Notes: generated from the sequence alone by a model not told the origin. A stretch of DNA of 64,000 nucleotides from Lacisediminihabitans sp040549465 (GCF_040549465.1 NZ_JBEPTL010000006.1:62001-126000); one strand, 5' to 3'. Positions 42,736-51,746 are shown, counted from the stretch's first letter. Numbers and translations: made by a program.

Positions 42736-43452
42736 GTGACCTCAGACTCCTCCTTCGCCGTCGACCTGTCGCGCGACGCAGCGCTCCGGCCGGTGCGCGT
42801 TCTCATCGTCGATGAGGAAGAGCCGCTCACGAAGGTGATCAAGCTCGCGCTGGGCCTCGAGGGTTGGCAGATCGAGGTGGCGGTGAGTGGTGAGGGTGCG
42901 TTGGCAGCCGTCGAGAGTTTCCATCCTGACGCCATCCTCCTGGACATCATGCTTCCCGACATGAGCGGCATCGTCGTCGCGTCGACCCTTCGCGAGCGCG
43001 GCGACAGCACCCCGATCCTCTTCGTCACCGGTCGCAGCTCTCTCGACGACAAGATCGCCGCTTTCGCCGCGGGCGGCGACGACTACCTGACTAAACCCTT
43101 CAGTCTCGAAGACGCCGTCAGCCGCCTGACGAGGGTGTTCCGACGCTCCGGGCTGATGGCGTCGAGCATGGTCGTCGGGGAGATCGTCCTCGACCAGGAG
43201 ACCGGTGACGCATGGCGTGCCGGTGACGCGCTTCTGCTCGACCCGGTCGAGTTCGAGTTGCTGCGCATCCTGGTGAGCGTTGGGGAGCCGCTGGCGCCGC
43301 ACGAGATCAGCGCACAGCTGCGCAAGGCAGGAGTCTCCGAAAGCGAGGTCGCCGTTTCGAGGGCGCTCCACCGCCTGCTGGACAGAACAGATGGCGACGA
43401 ATCATCTATCGTCCGGGTCTCGGATGCTGGCGAATGGCGCGTCAACGCCTAG
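42736..43452 (+). CDS. Orphan OmpR-type response regulator
   Basis: A 238-residue regulator starting with GTG at 42736 (GAAAGG eight bases upstream). The receiver has VDEEE near 25-29, phospho-acceptor D70 in AILLDIMLPDMSG and the lysine in LTKPFS. The winged-helix C-terminal domain is divergent (LDPVEFELLRILVSVGEPLA). No kinase gene is adjacent. Targets unknown. Confidence 0.85.
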   Translation: MTSDSSFAVDLSRDAALRPVRVLIVDEEEPLTKVIKLALGLEGWQIEVAVSGEGALAAVESFHPDAILLDIMLPDMSGIVVASTLRERGDSTPILFVTGRSSLDDKIAAFAAGGDDYLTKPFSLEDAVSRLTRVFRRSGLMASSMVVGEIVLDQETGDAWRAGDALLLDPVEFELLRILVSVGEPLAPHEISAQLRKAGVSESEVAVSRALHRLLDRTDGDESSIVRVSDAGEWRVNA

Positions 43453-43605
43453 AGGTACCGCCGCTCAGTTCGTGAACGACGGCAGCAGAGAAATCGAGAA
43501 TTCCGCGCTTCGACTGCCCCTGGGGCTGGATTAGGGCTGCATGGCCATCGCCGAACGCCCCCGACGCGCTTCAAGGACCGGCGGTTGACCGGGCGGCTCT
43601 AGCAA

Positions 43606-44400
43606 TCAGTAGTAGATAGGCCCCGGAACGCCGCCGCCCGCCGCGATCGCATCTCCGGTGATCGCGATGCTGCGGGGCGATGCGAGGAAGGCGACGACAT
43701 CCGCCAGCTCGCTCGCGTCGATGATCCGACGCACGGTGTTCTTGGCCAGCGACTTCTCGAGCTCCGCGACAGTTGTGCCTTCGGCCTCCGCCTGGGCAAT
43801 GAGGCGCGCGGTGAAGGCCGACGTGCGCGTCATCCCCGGGTGTACGACAGTCACGTTGACGCCCTGGGGTCCGAGCTCGTCGGCGAGGTTCTTGGTGATC
43901 GCCGAGACACTGATGTTGCGGAAGGTCTGGGCGGCACTGCCGGCATTGCGTGCCGCGAGGCCGCTGATGTTGATGATGCGGCCCCAGCCCTGTGCCGTCA
44001 TGTACGGCACGACCGCACGCGCGGTGCGCAGGTAGCCGAGCACCTTCGTCTCGAATTCGCCTCGCATCAGGTCGTCGGTGGTCTCGATGGTGCTGACATT
44101 CTTGTCCGCGCTCCACGGAGTGGCCGCGGTGTTGACCAGGATGTCGACCCCGCCCAACTCGGAGACCGCCTGTTCGACCATGGCTCGCACCGCACTGTCG
44201 TCGTTGGTGTCGGCCCGAATGCCGAGAACTCGGCGTCCGGATTCCGCAGCGAGCGCATTGGCGACCTCGGTCACCTCCTCGCCACGCGCCGAGATCACGA
44301 CGTCGGCGCCCTCCGCCGCGAGGGTGCGCGCGACGGCAAGGCCGATGCCCTTGCTTCCGCCGGAGACGACGGCCCGTTTGCCGGTGAGTTGTAAATCCAT
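43606..44400 (-). CDS. SDR-family oxidoreductase lacking the canonical Tyr
   Basis: A 264-residue short-chain dehydrogenase/reductase. The ATG at 44400 is chosen because AAAGGAAC precedes it. The dinucleotide-binding motif is GGSKGIG at residues 12-18 and the NTAATPWSADK segment corresponds to the NNAG region. IINISGLAARN gives the catalytic Ser, but the tetrad position expected for YxxxK reads SAITK, so the catalytic Tyr appears replaced by Ser. It may be inactive as a reductase or use another residue. Substrate unknown. Confidence 0.82.
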   Translation of the reverse strand: MDLQLTGKRAVVSGGSKGIGLAVARTLAAEGADVVISARGEEVTEVANALAAESGRRVLGIRADTNDDSAVRAMVEQAVSELGGVDILVNTAATPWSADKNVSTIETTDDLMRGEFETKVLGYLRTARAVVPYMTAQGWGRIINISGLAARNAGSAAQTFRNISVSAITKNLADELGPQGVNVTVVHPGMTRTSAFTARLIAQAEAEGTTVAELEKSLAKNTVRRIIDASELADVVAFLASPRSIAITGDAIAAGGGVPGPIYY

Positions 44401-44597
44401 GAATGTTCCTTTCGTGGTGACCATCGACGGATGGCGGCCGGTCACGGAGCGTGTCAACCTGCTCTTTTGTTCTACTCCACAGGGCCGGCCTCGTTTCGTG
44501 GATTCCGCGGCAGAGGATCGATCGGTGGTTACCACGCGCTGGTTTCGTGGGATCCACTGCGGCTCGCTGTAGGCTCTACAGAACCGAAGGAGTCCTC

Positions 44598-45005
44598 ATG
44601 ATGCGGAGCAGTCGCGCCGTTTCTGTGCTGTTCGTCGCGATCGTCGGCCTGACACTCGTCGGTTGCGTCTCCGACCCAGGGTATTCCGACCTGGATCGCA
44701 AGGCGACCTCGGAGGACGCGTTGCCGTCCACCCTGCCTGGCTATGCATCCGACGGCATGGACGTAGACAGCGCGAGGCTTGTCGGGACCTACGACGGCGT
44801 GGAGCTCTACCTGGCACGAGGGAAGGTGATCGGCGTCTGCCTCCTGACCTATGGCTCCGACCAGTCGTGGCTTGGCGCTTGTGGTGGTTCAGGGCTCACG
44901 ACCAGCAATGACGACTACGAGATCAGGATCGTGGAAACCAACACGGATAAACATCCCGGGTGGACGAAGGTCGGAGAAAACCTGCTGGCGCGGGAGAAGA
45001 AGTAA
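44598..45005 (+). CDS. Small lipoprotein
   Basis: A 135-residue exported lipoprotein. The lipobox is LVGC near residue 23 and the mature protein is a small, probably beta-rich domain with two more cysteines (GVCLLTYG and GACGGSG) that could form a disulfide. An AAGGAG site precedes a double ATG. Transcribed divergently from the SDR gene. I do not recognise the family. Confidence 0.75.
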   Translation: MMRSSRAVSVLFVAIVGLTLVGCVSDPGYSDLDRKATSEDALPSTLPGYASDGMDVDSARLVGTYDGVELYLARGKVIGVCLLTYGSDQSWLGACGGSGLTTSNDDYEIRIVETNTDKHPGWTKVGENLLAREKK

Positions 45006-45047
45006 CTGCGACGACCGCGCCCGGCTGGGAGTGGTTCATTGCCTCCG

Positions 45048-45297
45048 CGCAGAGGTGGCGATGAGAAATCTGTCGTTTGCGCAGGCCCAGCCAGATGAGA
45101 ACGACGCTGCCGAGGGTGACAGTCACGTTGGCTCCGAGTGCGAGGTGAATACCGGCCAACTGGATGGTCTGTGTCGCGGCTATTGAACTCAGGAGCGGGA
45201 TGCCGACGGTGAGGGCGATCTGCTGGGTCATCGAGGTAAGGCCCGTGGCCAGGCCCTGCTCCTCATTCGGCAGCCCGGCGAGCCGTCGAAATGGCTG
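45048..45297 (-). pseudogene. C-terminal remnant of an MFS transporter
   Basis: One frame contains RRLAGLPNEEQGLATGLTSM, TQQIALTVGIPLLSSIAATQ and then a hydrophobic helix ending VVLIWLGLRKRQ. This matches the last two helices of a 14-TM drug-efflux MFS protein. No upstream MFS sequence exists; the frame continues into the antisense of the NmrA-like gene. It is a 3' fragment left by a deletion or insertion. Confidence 0.7.
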
Positions 45298-45400
45298 ACG
45301 TTCTTCGGTACGCGTGTTCTTGTCTGGTGGGATGAGGCAACGGGCAGTTGAGGCGTCCTCTGCCCTGGGCGGACGTTGGGGAGTCGCCTGCATCCACCCC

Positions 45401-46258
45401 TCATCGAGCGGCTGGCATGGTGAGAAGCTCGCGCACTGTGCGCGGTTCGCGACCGAGCAGCTCGGCGAGCAGTGGGTCGACACCCGCGAAGCGGCCTTCC
45501 TGCGCCGCCTTATAGATGCCGAGGCTGAAGCGCGACACAAATTCTTTGGTGCCCTGAGCGACTTGACGGGCAATCCAGTCTTCTTCGTCCATGACGACAC
45601 GGGTAATTTCGCGGCTGGTAAGTTCGGAGGCGATGGCGGCGATGTCTTCGAAGGTCGGCGCGGCACTGGCGGTGAGTGTCGTGGGGCCGTCATAGGCGAC
45701 ATCGGAGGCGAGGATGACGGCAGCGGCTTCAGCTGCGTCCTCGCGGGCTGTCCAGGAGACAGGGCCATCGGCGGGAACCAAGATGGTGCCGGTCTCGCGC
45801 CATGGACCCATCAGCCAGTTGAGGCTGTGCGCGTAGAAGCCGTTGCGCAGCGACGTCCAGGCAATGCCCGAATCGGCCAGCAGTTGCTCGGTTGCCGCGT
45901 GGTCGCGTGCGGGGCGGAAGGGACTCTCGAGGCTGGCCCCCTGGTGGCTTGTGTAGAGGATGCGGCCAGCGCCCACGGCGACTGCCGCGTCGATCGCGGC
46001 GCGGTGCAGACTCACGGCGTCGGCGCCAGGGTCGCTCGACGACACGAGCAGCACCTGATCCGCTCCGTCGAAAGCGGTCGTGAGCGAACCTGGTTCGGCG
46101 TAGTCCCCGTAACGTAGTGCGACGCCAAGGTCCGCGAAGCGCTGGGCTTTGGCGACATCGCGCACGGCGACGGCGATGTCCGCGGCGGGAACCCGCTCGA
46201 GAAGGTGGTCGACGGTTGCGCCGTTAAGCGCGCCGGTAGCGCCGGTGATGACGATCAT
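45401..46258 (-). CDS. NmrA-like NAD(P)-binding protein (QOR2 type)
   Basis: A 285-residue atypical SDR. The nucleotide-binding motif is TGATGALNG at residues 5-13 and the fold continues with VRDVAKAQRFADLGVALRYG and VLLVSSSDPG. It resembles quinone oxidoreductase 2 / NmrA-like redox sensors. It is divergent from a TetR gene with palindromes between them, so it is the likely target of that regulator, as in many TetR-NmrA pairs that respond to quinones or electrophiles. Confidence 0.85.
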   Translation of the reverse strand: MIVITGATGALNGATVDHLLERVPAADIAVAVRDVAKAQRFADLGVALRYGDYAEPGSLTTAFDGADQVLLVSSSDPGADAVSLHRAAIDAAVAVGAGRILYTSHQGASLESPFRPARDHAATEQLLADSGIAWTSLRNGFYAHSLNWLMGPWRETGTILVPADGPVSWTAREDAAEAAAVILASDVAYDGPTTLTASAAPTFEDIAAIASELTSREITRVVMDEEDWIARQVAQGTKEFVSRFSLGIYKAAQEGRFAGVDPLLAELLGREPRTVRELLTMPAAR

Positions 46259-46274
46259 GTATTACTCCAGTTGT

Positions 46275-46308
46275 TATCAGTGGTTCAATGGATAAGCTAT
46301 CACTGATA
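46275..46308. promoter_or_regulatory. Palindromic operator of the TetR-type regulator
   Basis: TATCAGTG (46275-46282) and CACTGATA (46301-46308) form an inverted repeat; TATCACTGATA (46298-46308) is itself a palindrome. Related GTGATAAC and CTGATATC words follow up to the regulator start. The location between the divergent NmrA-like and TetR genes fits an autoregulatory operator. Confidence 0.6.
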
Positions 46309-46344
46309 CTGGTGTGATAACAAACTACTGATATCCTCGATAAC

Positions 46345-47052
46345 ATGAATGATCCTATAGTTCAGTCCTCTCGCGACCTCGTGCGTAACCGACTCATCGA
46401 AGTAGCCGCCCACCTTCTCGCCTCCGAAGGACCGGATGCGGTTACCACTCGTTCAGTGGCCGACGCTGCAGACGTTCAGGCCCCCACGATCTACCGGATC
46501 TTCGGCGACAAGAGCGGACTTCTCGATGCCGTGGCGGAACACGGTTTTGTCACTTACATGGCACAGAAAAGACCTGTCGACGCCGACGACGATCCCATCG
46601 ACAACTTGCGTGCCGGGTGGAACCTGCATATCGGCTTCGGTCTTGAGAACCCGGCCCTGTTCCGTCTTATGCACACGGCGCAGCAGACTCCCGAGGGGCG
46701 ATCTGTCGCCGAATCCGGAATACATATCCTGAGCGAACGGGTGCGCCGGGTCGCCCAGGCGGGACGGCTACGTGTGACCGAGCGTCGCGCCGTCGAGCTC
46801 ATCCGCGCGGTGGGCACCGGCGTCGTATTCACCCTCATCGACCAACCTGAGGATGAGCGCGACGAGTCACTCACGGACCTCGCATGGGAGTCCGTGTGTG
46901 CGACCATCCTCGTCGACGCCCGCGCGGAAGGTCCAGGCGGGCTCGTCAACGCAGCCGTGACCTTGCGCGCTGCACTGCCCGACCTTGCAGGGTTCAGCCC
47001 CGCAGAGCGCGCACTCCTCGACGATTGGCTCGACCGCGTCAGCAGTTCCTAG
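46345..47052 (+). CDS. TetR/AcrR-family transcriptional regulator
   Basis: A 235-residue repressor. The N-terminal helix-turn-helix is at about residues 12-60: RNRLIEVAAHLLASEGPDAV, then VADAADVQAPTIYRIFGDKS. The C-terminal ligand-binding domain is of the TetR_C type. It is divergent from the NmrA-like gene and probably represses it and itself through the palindromes between them. The stop is close to the tRNA-Thr gene. Confidence 0.9.
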   Translation: MNDPIVQSSRDLVRNRLIEVAAHLLASEGPDAVTTRSVADAADVQAPTIYRIFGDKSGLLDAVAEHGFVTYMAQKRPVDADDDPIDNLRAGWNLHIGFGLENPALFRLMHTAQQTPEGRSVAESGIHILSERVRRVAQAGRLRVTERRAVELIRAVGTGVVFTLIDQPEDERDESLTDLAWESVCATILVDARAEGPGGLVNAAVTLRAALPDLAGFSPAERALLDDWLDRVSSS

Positions 47053-47069
47053 TGGGCAGACATTCGAAG

Positions 47070-47143
47070 AGCCCCCTGTCGGATTCGAACCGACGACCCC
47101 CGCTTTACAAGAGCGGTGCTCTGGCCAACTGAGCTAAGGGGGC
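47070..47143 (-). tRNA. tRNA-Thr (anticodon UGU)
   Basis: A minus-strand cloverleaf with seven-pair acceptor stem (GCCCCCT / AGGGGGC), D-loop AGTTGGCCAGA, anticodon loop CTTGTAA and T-loop GGTTCGAATCC. No repeat or integrase gene lies next to it. Confidence 0.94.
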
Positions 47144-47238
47144 GAATGACCGTCCCATATTACTTGGCCGCGTACCGGTGCGCGGTCAGCGCGGCTGTTC
47201 GGCACCCAAGTGGCCGGTAGCGTTAACCCGATCCCACC

Positions 47239-48228
47239 ATGACATCCGATACTCCCGCGCCTCCGGCCACCTCCAGAACCGCTCTCGTGACAGCGATGGT
47301 CGTCGCCGTCATCTCCGGCGGTTTCGTGGCTGTGCAGTCGCGAATCAACGGGCAACTGGGCAAGGAGCTCGGGGACGGCTATACGGCGGCGCTGATCTCC
47401 TTCGGCTCCGGCCTCGTGATCCTGGTGATCGTGATGCTGTTCTGGGCGCCGGGACGTCGCGGACTGGGGCGAGTGGTTTTGGCTCTCGGCAGCCGGTCGA
47501 TACCGTGGTGGCATGTCTGCGGGGGTGCTGCCGGGGCGTTTCTCGTGCTCTCCCAGGGGCTCACGGCCGCATTGCTCGGGGTTGCCCTGTTCACCGTCGC
47601 CACGGTATGCGGCCAGACGATCAGCGGCCTGCTCATCGACCGCAGCGGTCTCGGCACGATGGCTGCGAAGGCCGTCACCTGGACCAGGCTGATCGGCTCG
47701 GCGATCGCGCTGGCCGCGGTCATCTGGGCGGTGTCGTCGGAACTGGTCGGCAGCATCCCGATCTGGGCACTTGCGATGCCGTTCCTCGCGGGCCTCGGCA
47801 TCGGCTGGCAGCAGGCTGTCAACGGGCAGGTGCGCGGACTGGCCGAATCGGCACTCACCGCGACTTTCATCAACTTCGTGGTCGGAACGACAGTGCTGCT
47901 GATCGCCACCGTGGTGCACTCGAGCTTCGTGGGCTGGCCGACGCATCTTCCGTCGAACCCGCTGCTCTACGTCGGGGGAGCAATCGGCGTCTGCTTCATC
48001 GCCGCGGCCTCGATCCTGGTGCGGATCACCGGCGTGCTACTGCTCGGACTCGGCACGATCGCCGGACAGCTCACCACCTCGTTGGTGCTCGACCGGGTGG
48101 CGCCGATCCCCGGGCACCTGGTCGCCTGGACGACCATCGCCGGAACGATCCTCACCCTGCTCGCGGTGGGACTCGCGGCAGTACCCTCACGAGCGATCAG
48201 AGCTGAGTCACGAACTCTCGCGCGTTGA
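47239..48228 (+). CDS. DMT-superfamily transporter (YdcZ/DUF606 type)
   Basis: A 329-residue membrane protein with about ten hydrophobic helices in two halves. The first half opens VVAVISGGFVAVQSRINGQL and the second repeats AMPFLAGLGIGWQQAVNGQV, the duplicated inverted units of the YdcZ-like family. The substrate is unknown. The 3' end overlaps the convergent nitroreductase gene by 32 bases. Confidence 0.85.
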   Translation: MTSDTPAPPATSRTALVTAMVVAVISGGFVAVQSRINGQLGKELGDGYTAALISFGSGLVILVIVMLFWAPGRRGLGRVVLALGSRSIPWWHVCGGAAGAFLVLSQGLTAALLGVALFTVATVCGQTISGLLIDRSGLGTMAAKAVTWTRLIGSAIALAAVIWAVSSELVGSIPIWALAMPFLAGLGIGWQQAVNGQVRGLAESALTATFINFVVGTTVLLIATVVHSSFVGWPTHLPSNPLLYVGGAIGVCFIAAASILVRITGVLLLGLGTIAGQLTTSLVLDRVAPIPGHLVAWTTIAGTILTLLAVGLAAVPSRAIRAESRTLAR

Positions 48229-48736
48229 CGGTTTTTTTCTCGCCCTTTTTCGCGTCGTCGTGCAGGCCGCCGATGTAGAGCCAGCCGAGCAACTCCTCGT
48301 TGTCGTCCAGCTGGTGCATCGCCCGCACCGGTGCCGTGCGGGTGAGGTGGCCAGTGCGCCACATCACGCCCCAGCCGGCCTCGTCGAGCAGCAGGCTGAG
48401 CGTGTGGGCGACACCGGATGCCACGGCATCCTGCTCCCACTCTGCGACCTTGAAACTCGGCCGATGCGTGACCACCACGGCGATGAGCAGCGAAGCGCGG
48501 AGCGGCTTTCCCGCGAGCTTCGCCGCCTCCTTACCGTCAACGCTGGTCGCAGCCACGAAGGCCGTGCCAAGGCGCTCGCGGGCGTCGCCACGCAACTCGA
48601 TGAGCCGCCACGGGCGAAGAGAGCCGTGATCGGCCACACCGGCCGCGGCTGCCACCAGGGGAAGCAGTTCGTCGTGGCTGGGCGCCGCCTCGGTCACCTT
48701 CGGCTGGGAGCGCCGCCGGTTGACGGCGTCTAGCAC
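48197..48736 (-). CDS. Nitroreductase-family FMN protein (YdjA-like)
   Basis: A short 179-residue nitroreductase. The FMN-binding RRRSQPKV near residue 7 and HGSLRPWRLIELRGDARERL near 37 are typical, as is the later DEAGWGVMWRTG segment and an ELLGWLYIGG strand. It dimerises to reduce nitro compounds or quinones with NAD(P)H. The tail (KKGEKK) overlaps the convergent transporter gene. Physiological substrate unknown. Confidence 0.86.
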   Translation of the reverse strand: MLDAVNRRRSQPKVTEAAPSHDELLPLVAAAAGVADHGSLRPWRLIELRGDARERLGTAFVAATSVDGKEAAKLAGKPLRASLLIAVVVTHRPSFKVAEWEQDAVASGVAHTLSLLLDEAGWGVMWRTGHLTRTAPVRAMHQLDDNEELLGWLYIGGLHDDAKKGEKKTVNAREFVTQL

Positions 48737-48749
48737 CGGCGTGTGGTGG

Positions 48750-49172
48750 CTAATTCTCTTCCTTGAAGTTGAGGGAGAGAGAGTTGAGGCAATAACGGTC
48801 GCCGGTCGGCGTCTGGTAGGCGTCGTCGAAGAGGTGTCCGAGGTGGGAACCGCAGTTGGCGCAGAGTACCTCGGTGCGGGTCATGCCGAGGGACTTGTCG
48901 GTCTTGAGGATGACGGCGTCGGGGTTGAGTGACTCGTAGAAGCTCGGCCACCCGGATCCGGAGTCGAACTTTGTGCCGCTGGCGAAGAGTTCGGCGTTAC
49001 AGGCGCCACAGGTGTAGACGCCGGAGCGCTTCTCATCGAGCAGTGCGCCCGACCACGGACGCTCGGTCGCTGCCTCTCGAAGGATCGAGAATCGGGTGGG
49101 GTCGAGCTCCTCGCGCCATTCGGAATCGGACTTGGCGAGAGGATAGTTGGTTGAGTCGGCGCTGGCATTCAT
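48750..49172 (-). CDS. msrB: Peptide-methionine (R)-S-oxide reductase
   Basis: MsrB of 140 aa, repairing methionine-R-sulfoxide. Zinc-binding CxxC pairs are CGACNAEL and CANCGSHLGH. The catalytic Cys region is NSLSLNF, where Ser replaces the Cys at the usual RYCLNS site: the sequence reads DRYCLNSLSLNF, so the active Cys is present in RYC. GSGWPSFYE is conserved. An AAAGGAA site precedes the ATG. Confidence 0.92.
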   Translation of the reverse strand: MNASADSTNYPLAKSDSEWREELDPTRFSILREAATERPWSGALLDEKRSGVYTCGACNAELFASGTKFDSGSGWPSFYESLNPDAVILKTDKSLGMTRTEVLCANCGSHLGHLFDDAYQTPTGDRYCLNSLSLNFKEEN

Positions 49173-49225
49173 GGGTGATTCTTCCTTTCCTTCACAGCTG
49201 CATTCAGTTCATTAAACTCGGGAAC

Positions 49226-49699
49226 ATGCCCGAATGTTCCGTAGTGCGAAAATCGTGGGGCGAACTCACAACCACGGAGCTCTATTCGTTCCTGAAGCTG
49301 CGAACGGATGTCTTCTATGTGGAGCAGCGAATCGACGAAGAGGAACTCGACAATCGTGACCGCGAGCCGTCCACCGAGCATTTCTGGATCGGTGACGATC
49401 ATGGCACAGCCGCGTATCTTCGCCTTCTGCATGACGACGATGCATCGCACCTGGACGCGCACCGCATCCTCGGACGGCTGGTCGTGCGGGCCGACCGTCG
49501 CGGTGAGGGTCTCGCCCAGGTACTCGTGCGTGAGGTGATTGCTAGCTTCGGCCGCGAACCCATGCTCCTCCACGCTCAGGATTACGTCACCGCGCTCTAC
49601 GCCAAATTCGGTTTCGAAGCCTTCGGCGAGGTCTACCGCGAGGCCGACATCGACCACATCTCGATGTATCGTCCGGCAACACTCGAGCAGTCTGCGTGA
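49226..49699 (+). CDS. GNAT acetyltransferase (ElaA-like)
   Basis: A 157-residue N-acetyltransferase. The ElaA signature is LYSFLKLRTDVFYVEQRI near residue 20, and the acetyl-CoA loop is RLVVRADRRGEGLAQVLV near 92; the end YREADIDHISMYR is typical of ElaA. The ATG at 49226 has GGGAAC upstream. The stop overlaps the next gene by four bases. Substrate unknown. Confidence 0.87.
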   Translation: MPECSVVRKSWGELTTTELYSFLKLRTDVFYVEQRIDEEELDNRDREPSTEHFWIGDDHGTAAYLRLLHDDDASHLDAHRILGRLVVRADRRGEGLAQVLVREVIASFGREPMLLHAQDYVTALYAKFGFEAFGEVYREADIDHISMYRPATLEQSA

Positions 49700-50655
49700 G
49701 GAGTACGGCGGAGTGGTACCGCAGTTTCGCCGAGATCGAGGCACGCGGGCAGTCGTCCATCTACGAGGAGTGGGCGCTCTCCGTCGCCGATGACCAAGAA
49801 ATGATCAGGCTGATCGACACGCTGCCGCTGCAGAAGCGCCAGCCGAACCTCATCTTCGCGGTCTCCCGCCTGCTGGGATCCCCGGAGGGTGGGTATCCGG
49901 TATTCCGTGCCTGGCTGTTGTCGCACTGGCCGGAGGTTGCAGGGCAAGCCATCGTGCGGATGACGCAGACCAACGAACCGCGCAGGTGCGCGACCCTGCT
50001 CCCGGCCCTGGGGCTCCTCGACGGCCCACTCGCACTGCTCGAGGTCGGAGCGAGTGCAGGCCTCTGCCTCTACCCCGACCGGTACAGCTACCGCTATGAC
50101 GGGCAGGAGCCGCTGCATCCGCGGGGCGGTGAGAGCCCCGTGCTGCTCGATTGCGTGACGACGGGTGAGGTCCCGATCCCGGTCAAGCTGCCGGAGATCG
50201 TCTGGCGTGCGGGCATCGACCTCAATCCGCTCAATGTGCGCTCCGAGGGCGACGTGCTCTGGCTGCAGACCCTGGTCTGGCCGGAACAGGAGGATCGAAG
50301 GCAGCGCCAGCGTGCAGCCGTCGAGATCGCCAGGCAGGATCCACCGCTGCTCGTGAGGGGCGACGCGACAGACATGCTCGCCTCCCTGGCCGCCCAGGCT
50401 CCGGCCAACGCCACTCTCGTCGTCGTGACGAGCGCAGTGCTTGTCTATCTCCCGTTCGAGCAGCGGATGCGCTTCGTCGATGCCGTACACGATCTCGGAG
50501 CGGACTGGATCTCGCTCGAGGGCGTCGGCGGGTTGCCCATGGTGAGGGACGCACTGCCCGAAGGCGCAGCGTCGCGTGGCAGGTTCGTCCTCGCGCTCAA
50601 CGAGAGACCTCTGGCGTTCACCGGTCCGCACGGCCAGACGCTCGACTGGCTCTGA
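49696..50655 (+). CDS. DUF2332 protein
   Basis: A 319-residue protein of the DUF2332 family, starting with GTG inside the stop of the acetyltransferase gene. It opens AEWYRSFAEIEARGQSSIYE and contains LLEVGASAGLCLYPDRYSYR near 118, and the later TLVVVTSAVLVYLPFEQR segment. The LEVGASAGL motif resembles SAM-binding motif I, so a methyltransferase-like fold is possible. No experimental function is known. Confidence 0.87.
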   Translation: MRSTAEWYRSFAEIEARGQSSIYEEWALSVADDQEMIRLIDTLPLQKRQPNLIFAVSRLLGSPEGGYPVFRAWLLSHWPEVAGQAIVRMTQTNEPRRCATLLPALGLLDGPLALLEVGASAGLCLYPDRYSYRYDGQEPLHPRGGESPVLLDCVTTGEVPIPVKLPEIVWRAGIDLNPLNVRSEGDVLWLQTLVWPEQEDRRQRQRAAVEIARQDPPLLVRGDATDMLASLAAQAPANATLVVVTSAVLVYLPFEQRMRFVDAVHDLGADWISLEGVGGLPMVRDALPEGAASRGRFVLALNERPLAFTGPHGQTLDWL

Positions 50656-50771
50656 GCATCCAATCCGCCTGAAGCCAATCCGGCTGAAGGGAGAGTCATG
50701 CCGGGTTCGCCCAGCAAGCCAGCCATAGTATTGCCCTGAACCGAGCCCGAACCGAGTCCCAGAGGAGCGCT

Positions 50772-51092
50772 GTGGGAGCGAAGCCTGAGCGCGACAGCAG
50801 ACCGTCGGTCCTGCCGTCGGTTCCTGAGCTCTCGGCTCGTGAGCAGAGCATCCTGAACTTCGAACGCCAGTGGTGGAAGCACGCCGGGGCGAAGGAGGAG
50901 GCGATTAGGGCCGAGTTCGGTCTTTCCGCCGCCCGGTACTATCAGTTGCTGAACGCAACGCTCGACGCTCCGGGTGCTCTCGTCTTCGACCCGATGCTCG
51001 TCAAGAGACTTCGGCGATTGCGGGATGCGCGCACTGCGGCGCGATCGGCGAGAGTCCTCGGGACACCGGACCCCACAACGGACCAGCGGTAG
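50772..51092 (+). CDS. DUF3263 protein (HTH-like)
   Basis: A 106-residue protein of the actinobacterial DUF3263 family: LSAREQSILNFERQWWKHAG, then AKEEAIRAEFGLSAARYYQL, a helix-turn-helix-like core, and a basic tail. The GTG start follows GAGGAG. It is followed by a LytR_C gene, the usual actinobacterial arrangement. Function unknown; a DNA-binding regulator is plausible. Confidence 0.87.
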   Translation: MGAKPERDSRPSVLPSVPELSAREQSILNFERQWWKHAGAKEEAIRAEFGLSAARYYQLLNATLDAPGALVFDPMLVKRLRRLRDARTAARSARVLGTPDPTTDQR

Positions 51093-51129
51093 TCCACCGG
51101 ACCATCAGCCCAGACCAACCGGAAGAATA

Positions 51130-51690
51130 ATGGCGACCTACCCCAAAGACCGCTTCGACAGCGTGCCCGACGATCTGCTGCGCACGGGCGCTCATCGTGG
51201 CCCTGCACGGAAGGGCCGCGGCTGGATCGCGTTCGCCTGGGCGGCGCTCGCCACCGGCGTACTCGTGGCCGGCGGTCTCTACGGCCTCTCCGTGGTCACC
51301 GGCAGGATCGACCTGCCATTCGCCGCGGCTCCCTCGAAATCATCCATGCCCACGCCCTCCGTGAGTCCGACCGCCGAAGCCAAGCTCAACCCGACCATCG
51401 CGATCACGGTGCTCAACGGTACCTCCACCGCTGGACTGGCGGTCGGCGCGGGCAACAACCTGGTCACCCAGGGTTGGGGTGGCGCATCGCCCGACATCGG
51501 TACCCGAGCGAGCGCGTCGTCGACCACCATCAAGAAGACCATCGTCTACTACAGCGACCCGGCCAACGAGGGTGCCGCTCGGGCGCTCGTGCTATCTCTC
51601 AAGGTTGGTGATGTCGCGCTCTCGGACGCGTACACCGAGGCTCCGTTGACCGTCGTTCTCGGTAGCGACTACGTGCTTCCTGCCGGCTGA
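51130..51690 (+). CDS. LytR C-terminal domain membrane protein
   Basis: A 186-residue protein with one membrane helix at about 35-58 (WIAFAWAALATGVLVAGGLY), a Pro/Ser linker and an extracytoplasmic LytR_C domain starting ITVLNGTSTAGLAVGAGNNL. The catalytic LCP domain is absent. Such proteins accompany DUF3263 genes in actinomycetes. A possible role in the cell envelope is inferred from the domain. Confidence 0.86.
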   Translation: MATYPKDRFDSVPDDLLRTGAHRGPARKGRGWIAFAWAALATGVLVAGGLYGLSVVTGRIDLPFAAAPSKSSMPTPSVSPTAEAKLNPTIAITVLNGTSTAGLAVGAGNNLVTQGWGGASPDIGTRASASSTTIKKTIVYYSDPANEGAARALVLSLKVGDVALSDAYTEAPLTVVLGSDYVLPAG

Positions 51691-51702
51691 CCGCGAAATG
51701 GT

Positions 51703-51746
51703 TCAACTCTGAACAGGGCTACGGATTCACTGCCCTAAAGAGTTGA
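51703..51746. terminator. Stem-loop after the LytR_C gene
   Basis: TCAACTCT (51703-51710) pairs with AGAGTTGA (51739-51746) and AGGGC (51715-51719) with GCCCT (51732-51736). The shape suits a terminator but lacks a T tract. Confidence 0.5.

Noticed and set aside
47070..47143. Integration site at tRNA-Thr
   Set aside because: No direct repeat of its 3' end and no nearby integrase gene were found in the window.
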